A stretch of 64,000 nt of DNA, taken from contig VDFB02270651.1 in the NCBI GenBank assembly GCA_007258455.2, forward strand, positions 495,769,370-495,833,369, given 5' to 3'. How positions within the stretch are numbered: the stretch's first letter is position 1; every line of letters begins with the position of its first letter. Positions 59,098-64,000 of this stretch are shown here, piece after piece. This DNA comes from Sequoia sempervirens (Eukaryota > Streptophyta > Pinopsida > Cupressales > Cupressaceae). Under the pieces are notes generated by a model. The model did no database searches and was not told the DNA's origin. It saw only the letters and a program-made list of their open reading frames with translations. Made by a program: the position numbers and the translations under genes.

Positions 59098-61504
59098 GTT
59101 GGACCCATGTCAATGGTCGTGATGGCATATTCATTCGGGGCAATCTCATCTTGGAACTTGTCGGTTGTAGGTACTGCAACTTGTACTATGCGATTGCTAG
59201 CCTCATCCCTTTGGATGGTAGAGAATTTCTTGGCCTTCTTTCTTGGGGCAGTTTGCTCTAGCCTGGCCAAGAAATCTGTGGCATCATCTTCTTCAGGAAC
59301 CTCTACTGGCACCTTTCTCTTTAATCTTTCTTTTAGCCAATCTGGGATGGTTGGCTGCTCAATTCCGTCCTCCTGTTGATCTTGGACATCCTGATATCTT
59401 GAATATTTTAATCCTCGTGGACATCTTGAATTTTCGGTATGCTTTGAATCTCTTGCATATCTCGAACTTCTTGCACCAATTGGATTTCTGGCATACCATG
59501 AATTTCTTGGACGGATGGGTCCTCTTGGATTCCTTTGAGGGCGGAAATCATTCCTTCCTTGAATTCTCCATCCATAATATCTGTATCATTGTTTGATTCT
59601 AGGATCTCTGTGCTTGCTGGAGAAGGTTGAGCATCATCTTCTACTTGTATTGGCTCCACATTTCCGACTGGGGAAGGAATCCTGACATTTTCAAAAGACT
59701 CTTTATCCATGCCGAGTATTTCTTCTATATTTTTGGAAGTGGCCGACTGAAGGGGTCTGGATTTGTGCTTCTTTCGAGAAGACCCTTCATCTATTATTTT
59801 ATCCTTGTCCTGTTTTGCAGATTTATCAATTTCTTTCCTCTTTCTCAAGTTGGCGGCATCTGTTGGTCCATCTCCACGAGATGCACCGGCATTCGAAGAA
59901 CATGATTCTATATCACCCATTAATTCATAGGTGAATTGCACATTTCTCTGCCTTAGAGTTTCTACCTGCCGATCTATCCACCATTGAGAATATTTGAAAA
60001 CAGGCCGCATGAATGTTGCCAGGTCACCCATCTCAGGCTCAGACCATCTCATAGGGGGGAGTGGCTTGTTCTCATCGAAGCCTGGCTGCAAATAAACTCC
60101 GCCATCCTGTAGTTGATTGGGTACTTTGAAAAGTTTTGTTGCCCTTATCATACTTAGTGGCAACCTTGTCCACAGCCTTTTCCTTACATCATACTCATCT
60201 GCTGCATTAGCCCAGAAATCTTCTAAGTCTACCCGGTGCTTGTATTTCTCTCCGTCCACAGTTCTGATGTGATGGAGTGGATCGAAGTTATTCCTGGACT
60301 TGTATGATATGAACGGATATTGTTGTATCTCCAATCAAGCACTCTCCGCTGCTTGCGCCGTTGGACATGACTCCTCCATATTGCCGATGAAAAATGGAAA
60401 GGTGACAGCCGCTTTTTGTTTTGGCCTTTGGATATTCTGATATGTTTCCAGTTGCCTTAGAACTTCCAACAAAACCATTTTGTTGGTCGGATAGATGGGC
60501 AGTCTATAAGGACGTCCTGAGAATCCTTGAATCCTGATGTAAGTAAACTTGGGAAATTGAATGAACCAGGATCCATATCAGCTGATCAGACTCTTGGCCT
60601 CACGGGAGAGTCTCTGATGCGTCCCACCTTGGAGAAATCAAGTGATGTACATAAGGAAGGCATCATGTGCTCGTCTGAAATGTGACTTCTCTTTTAGTTG
60701 CAACTGCGAATAACAATCATAGGCCTTGAGCTGTCCTTCGCCGCTGCCAATCACACCCTTGCAAACCAAGCCAGAATACTTGTAATACCTCGCAAGCAAA
60801 TATATGACGTACGAGCTCATGTGAAAGGTCTTGGTTTCCTCCAGGTTGACCAACTGCTCATGGAGGCTATCACTGATCATTCTAGACTAGTTAAACATCT
60901 TGACTCCGGTAATTATTTCATCAATGAAATAATACATCCAGTTTTCGAAAGGCGCACCATGCGGATTGCCTACTATTCTATTCAGCAGCAAGACTATGTC
61001 ACCATATTCTTCTTTGAAATGTGTTCTGACCAATTTCTTTGGCATCTTCCCTGCAGTAGGTTTGGGCTTCAGCAACCAAGTCTTGTTTATGTTTGATGCA
61101 CAAAGGTCTTGTTGGCTCTAGTACAGCTTAAGTGCATCCTCTTTGGTGCGGTAGGACGTTCGGTTGTAAACTGGAATTCCGAAAGTTTCTTGAATGGCCG
61201 ACTCGGACAAGTATGCGAGAACTCTTCCATCAGGAGCTTCTATTTGCCTTTCTCGTGCATTATAGTGCAATGCACATTCCACCATAAGTTCCGGACACTC
61301 TTTTGCCGATGGAAATGCAGCCGCATGCACAATTTCGTTGCACATCACTCTTCTCGCAATTGGTGTAGGCAGACGTCCATCGCTTCTGTACATTCTTTCC
61401 CTGAAGTCATCGAGATCAACGTGGCCGAGATTGGTGTCCACGATGTGCTCCCACTTGGACTTGATCTTTGACTGCAGCTGTGCACCCTTGTTGGCAAACT
61501 TCAT

Positions 61505-62500
61505 CTTTACCTTCTCGAAAATAAATCTGCAAGAAAGAGCAACGAGAATATTTAGAATTCGAAATTTAAATCACTTTGAAAGATATTCCAGCTAGTTGTC
61601 AAATTAGACTTCGTGAAAAATCAAGCTAGAAAGAAAATAAATGATGAAGCTTTTATGCCAAAATGAAGTGGACAAAGTAGATCTGCCTGTTCTCCGGAAG
61701 AAAAAGAAATGATGACGATCACAATGCTGGCTAGGATGAATTTATTTCCTTCACTTTGCTGCAAATTTTCTCAACTCTCTTGCCTTAGACAAATTTCTTC
61801 TCACAACTTTTCTTCTCAAAATTGAATGATTGCAAAATGAGAAGTGAAATCAATTATAGAGATGAGAAAATCGACCCATTTAGCAAATTTCCATTGTTTC
61901 CTTTAAATCAAGTTCAAACTTAGCTTTTACTTTGCTTCCGAGTGGCAAGTTTTATCCTCAACGATCGTATTTGGGAAAGTTTCCAAATTCAATGCCAGTT
62001 CAATAAAGCTCTTTTGTCTTTTTTCCAATTTCGATTTTTTAAAACTTATCTCTTTGGGGTGTTGGAAAATAAATAATTAAAATAATTAGAATAATTATTT
62101 TATGTGTCATTTCCAACCCGTTAATTTTTTATGGCAAATTATTTTGTCTAAGGCAATTTTGATTTTCGAAATTTTTCTTGCCAATGCCTTAGGCAAATTT
62201 TCTTCTTCCAATTTTCTTTGCCACACTTTCTCTTCCAAATTTATTTCGCCATAATTTCAATCGTCCGATTTTATTTGGCCATGATTTTCTTTCATCCAAT
62301 TTCTCTGGCAAAATTTATTTCATCTTCCTAGAACGTTTGGCCAAATTTTCTTAGACATATAAATGTTGGACTTAGAAGAACTTTCTTTAACAATTTTTCT
62401 CAATTTTCTCCTAGTATGGCGAAATTTTCAAGGCCAAACATATATTTTTAATTTTTCAAAGCCCATACTTAGGCAAAATTTCACAATTTTTACTCTTCTC
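61505..62500 (-). other. Leader of copy C between the array and the frame
   Basis: Non-coding and AT-rich, with repeated ttaggcaaattttctt/ggccaaattt-like words (62130-62480) in a loose array. On the minus strand it ends ctctttcttgcag near 61532, a good splice acceptor ~25 bp before the ATG. It is the equivalent of 18666-19484. Confidence 0.5.
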
Positions 62501-62507
62501 TAGACAT

Positions 62508-63210
62508 GGCGGATTTTGCTAAATTTAATGCCATCTTCATTATGTCCAAGGGCGGACATGTCTTATGTTTGTGCAATTCACATTTTATTTTTATTTTTTA
62601 TTTTTATTGTGCCATTCACATTTGGATAGGGGCGGACTTGGCAAATGTCTTGGCCTTTAAGCTGGGCGGACTTTATCTCTTTCCTTGCCATCCTATGGCA
62701 GACTTCCTTCATATCCTTGCTACTTCACTTTTTGCTGAGGGCGGACTTCAGCTTTTATCTTGCCATACAAGGGCGGAGTTCATCAAATTTCATGCCATTG
62801 CATCTCTTGCTAAGGGCGGACTTTGCCTCTTGTCTTGCCATGCTAGGGCGGACTTGGGCTCTTTCTTTGCCATTCAACTTTATGTCCAAGGGCGGACTTT
62901 GCCTCTTGTCTTGCCATGCTAGGGCGGACTTGGGCTCTTTCTTTGCCATTCAACTTTATGTCCAAGGGCGGACTTCATGCATCTCCTTGCCACTCATTCA
63001 TTTTGTCCAAGGCGGACTTCACATGCTCTTATGCCATTAAATCTCAAGCTGGGCGGACTTCATCAAATGTTGAGCCATTCTTCCATGTGGCTGGGCGGAC
63101 TTGGCATTCATCATTGCCACTTCATATGGCGGACTTCATCAGATTTCAAGCTATTTCCATAAGGCTGGGCGGACTTTGCTCTATGGCTTGCCATTCTAGG
63201 CGGACTTTGC
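62508..63210 (-). repeat. Array of aagtccgcc motifs (leader of copy C)
   Basis: The plus-strand form ggcggactt, or a near variant, occurs about 18 times at 30-80-bp spacing, usually with tgccatt or cttgcca shortly before it. It is the same motif as in copy B (19485-20160). Confidence 0.85.
62816..62969. repeat. 77-bp tandem duplication within the array
   Basis: Units from 62816 and 62893 are identical by eye over 77 bp, each containing two ggcggactt motifs. This shows that the array grows by local duplication as well as by point divergence. Confidence 0.85.
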
Positions 63211-63909
63211 CTTCAGCCTGGCCATCTCTTTCTGGCTGAAGCTCTTTCGACATTGACTTTACTTATTTCTCCATGAATCTCAGTCCTCTTTCATGCCTTA
63301 ACCATGATCAATTTGCCATGATTGTTCAGATTTTCATTAATTTTCCAGATTTCTCCATGGATTTCTCAGATTTTTATATGAATTTCTCAGATTTTCACTA
63401 TTTCCTGTGATTTTCAAGTGATTTTTTCCAGATTTTTAACTTTTTTCTGTGATTTTCCAGAATTTCACCATGAATTCAAAAAATTTCAAATTGATTTTCT
63501 GAGAGTTTCGTTGATCTTTTCAAACTTCTGAGTGGATTTTTGAAACTCGAGCCCTTTCCAAATATAGAAACTTTCTAAAAATTGAAATTTTCCAAAAATA
63601 GCAACTTTCTAAAAATAGACCCTAAAAAATAGGGATCTCAGAATTGCTCAAAAGTGCCAAAAAGTAGGTTCTAAAAAATAGGGGGCCTGGGGTGAAAACC
63701 CTAAAAAGTAGGAGATGTCGGAATTGACTGAAACAACAGTCGATCTTCGTCTCCCGGATCTCCTAAGCATGATGGTGATGTTTGCACAATGATCCAGGCT
63801 CAAACTCTTTACTCGACTCGGGTGACCATTCAAAACTTAAACCCCAAAAACCCCAAACGGAGACCAGACGAAAACCAGGACGCAACGACAAAAAGCAAAC
63901 AACAAGGGT

Positions 63910-63926
63910 CCCCATTTGCAATGGGG
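63910..63926 (-). repeat. Hairpin near the 5' end of copy C
   Basis: CCCCATT-3 nt-AATGGGG, a perfect 7-bp stem, ~25 bp inside the 5' end. Copy B has the same stem at 20692-20708 (loop tat, here tgc on the plus strand). Conservation of stem with loop change is consistent with selection on structure, though two copies are few. Confidence 0.7.
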
Positions 63927-63955
63927 CGAGGTGTGAATTAGGTCACAACAGGTCC

Positions 63956-64000
63956 TTGTCACACCCACTTTTACACACTGCCCGCGTCAAAGTTGATGGT
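63956..64000 (-). repeat. Continuation of element F 5' LTR
   Basis: Sequence after the second ggtcc duplication of copy C. By the insertion model it is the upstream part of the LTR seen at 51822-53137. It runs off the window. Confidence 0.5.

Larger units (their letters stand above)
54106..61504 (-). pseudogene. ABC-family protein, copy C, split by hAT-3
   Basis: It starts at 61504 (MKFANKGAQLQSKIKSKWEH), with cttgcag (acceptor-like) ~25 bp upstream. The blocks are AIQETFGIPVYNRTSYRTKE; FN*SRMISDSLHEQLVNLEE; YVIYLLARYYKYSGLVCKG; QFPKFTYIRIQGFSGRPYRL; RWSEPEMGDLATFMRP; a long acidic and repetitive PEIQ/QEIQ stretch (59408-59560); and, after hAT-3 (target duplication gttggacc), LDNSIATIKSRLEKEVAKKK, YDFRGWYYALVSRRGVLERV and the C-terminus DKDATPDV at 54106. 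Several stops are TAG where copy B has TGG, as expected from cytosine-methylation decay. Without hAT-3 and these stops the frame would be nearly continuous. Confidence 0.75.
53138..63950 (-). mobile_element. ABC-family retroelement, copy C
   Basis: On the minus strand it begins TGTTGTGACCTAATTCACAC at 63950 and ends ...AAACACGCATCAACA at 53138. The target duplication ggtcc is perfect (53133-53137 and 63951-63955). Without hAT-3 it is ~6.75 kb. The order of parts is the same as in copy B: 5' hairpin (63910-63926), motif array, splice acceptor, protein frame (61504 to 54106), TATA box (53983-53989) and ~0.84-kb 3' segment. The 3' segment is closely similar to 12538-13366 of copy B. No LTR pair, primer site or pol gene was found. 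Confidence 0.9.

Overview
This window is transposon-filled nuclear DNA of a seed plant. A gymnosperm is my best guess, from the very high density of old nested elements, long leaders and long LTRs, and plant-type initiator-tRNA-Met primer sites; that is inference. The only host gene I recognise is three exons of DNA topoisomerase VI subunit B (TOP6B) on the minus strand at 41918-42603, each in frame with GT-AG borders. Nearly everything else is mobile DNA, mostly broken by frameshifts and stops. All alignments below were made by eye.

Layout. 1-8105: copy A of an unusual retroelement family (called the ABC family here), running off the left edge. 8106-8690: LTR tail, primer site and gag start of another LTR element. 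About 8617-9460: a decayed AT-rich non-autonomous element. 9502-21185: a hAT transposon (hAT-1, plus strand) split by copy B of the ABC family (12538-20731), which is itself split by a solo LTR (13367-15313). 21186-26036: the 3' part of a LINE, plus strand. 26085-26488: a small hAT-derived MITE. 26536-33312: hAT-2, minus strand, same family as hAT-1, split by a 3.3-kb LTR-like insertion (27707-31017). 33313-33735: the 5' end of the same LINE, minus strand. About 33736-36280: a decayed hAT (hAT-D). 36711-40060: a non-autonomous LTR retrotransposon with a solo LTR inside it. 40061-43212: probable TOP6B introns and exons. 43213-44118: a hAT MITE with a perfect 8-bp target duplication. About 44127-47230: another decayed hAT (hAT-E). 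About 47230-53137, and again from 63956: an LTR element (element F) whose 5' LTR carries copy C of the ABC family (53138-63950). Copy C is in turn split by a complete hAT (hAT-3, 55039-59097).

Three things stand out. (1) The ABC elements begin TG, end CA and have 5-bp target duplications, yet they show no pair of LTRs, no primer site and no reverse transcriptase. Each carries a ~1,100-codon reading frame, a long leader with an irregular short-motif array, a splice acceptor just before the frame, and a TATA box 0.8-0.95 kb before the 3' end. They look like solo copies of giant LTRs (~6.2-6.7 kb) with a protein gene inside, or like a retroelement with minimal ends. (2) The flanking 8-bp duplications of hAT-1 and hAT-2 are swapped and inverted between the two copies, and the LINE reading frame resumes exactly across them. 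This is the signature of an inversion by recombination between two opposed hAT copies. (3) hAT-3 has matching ends, a perfect 8-bp target duplication and an uninterrupted four-exon transposase of 809 residues.
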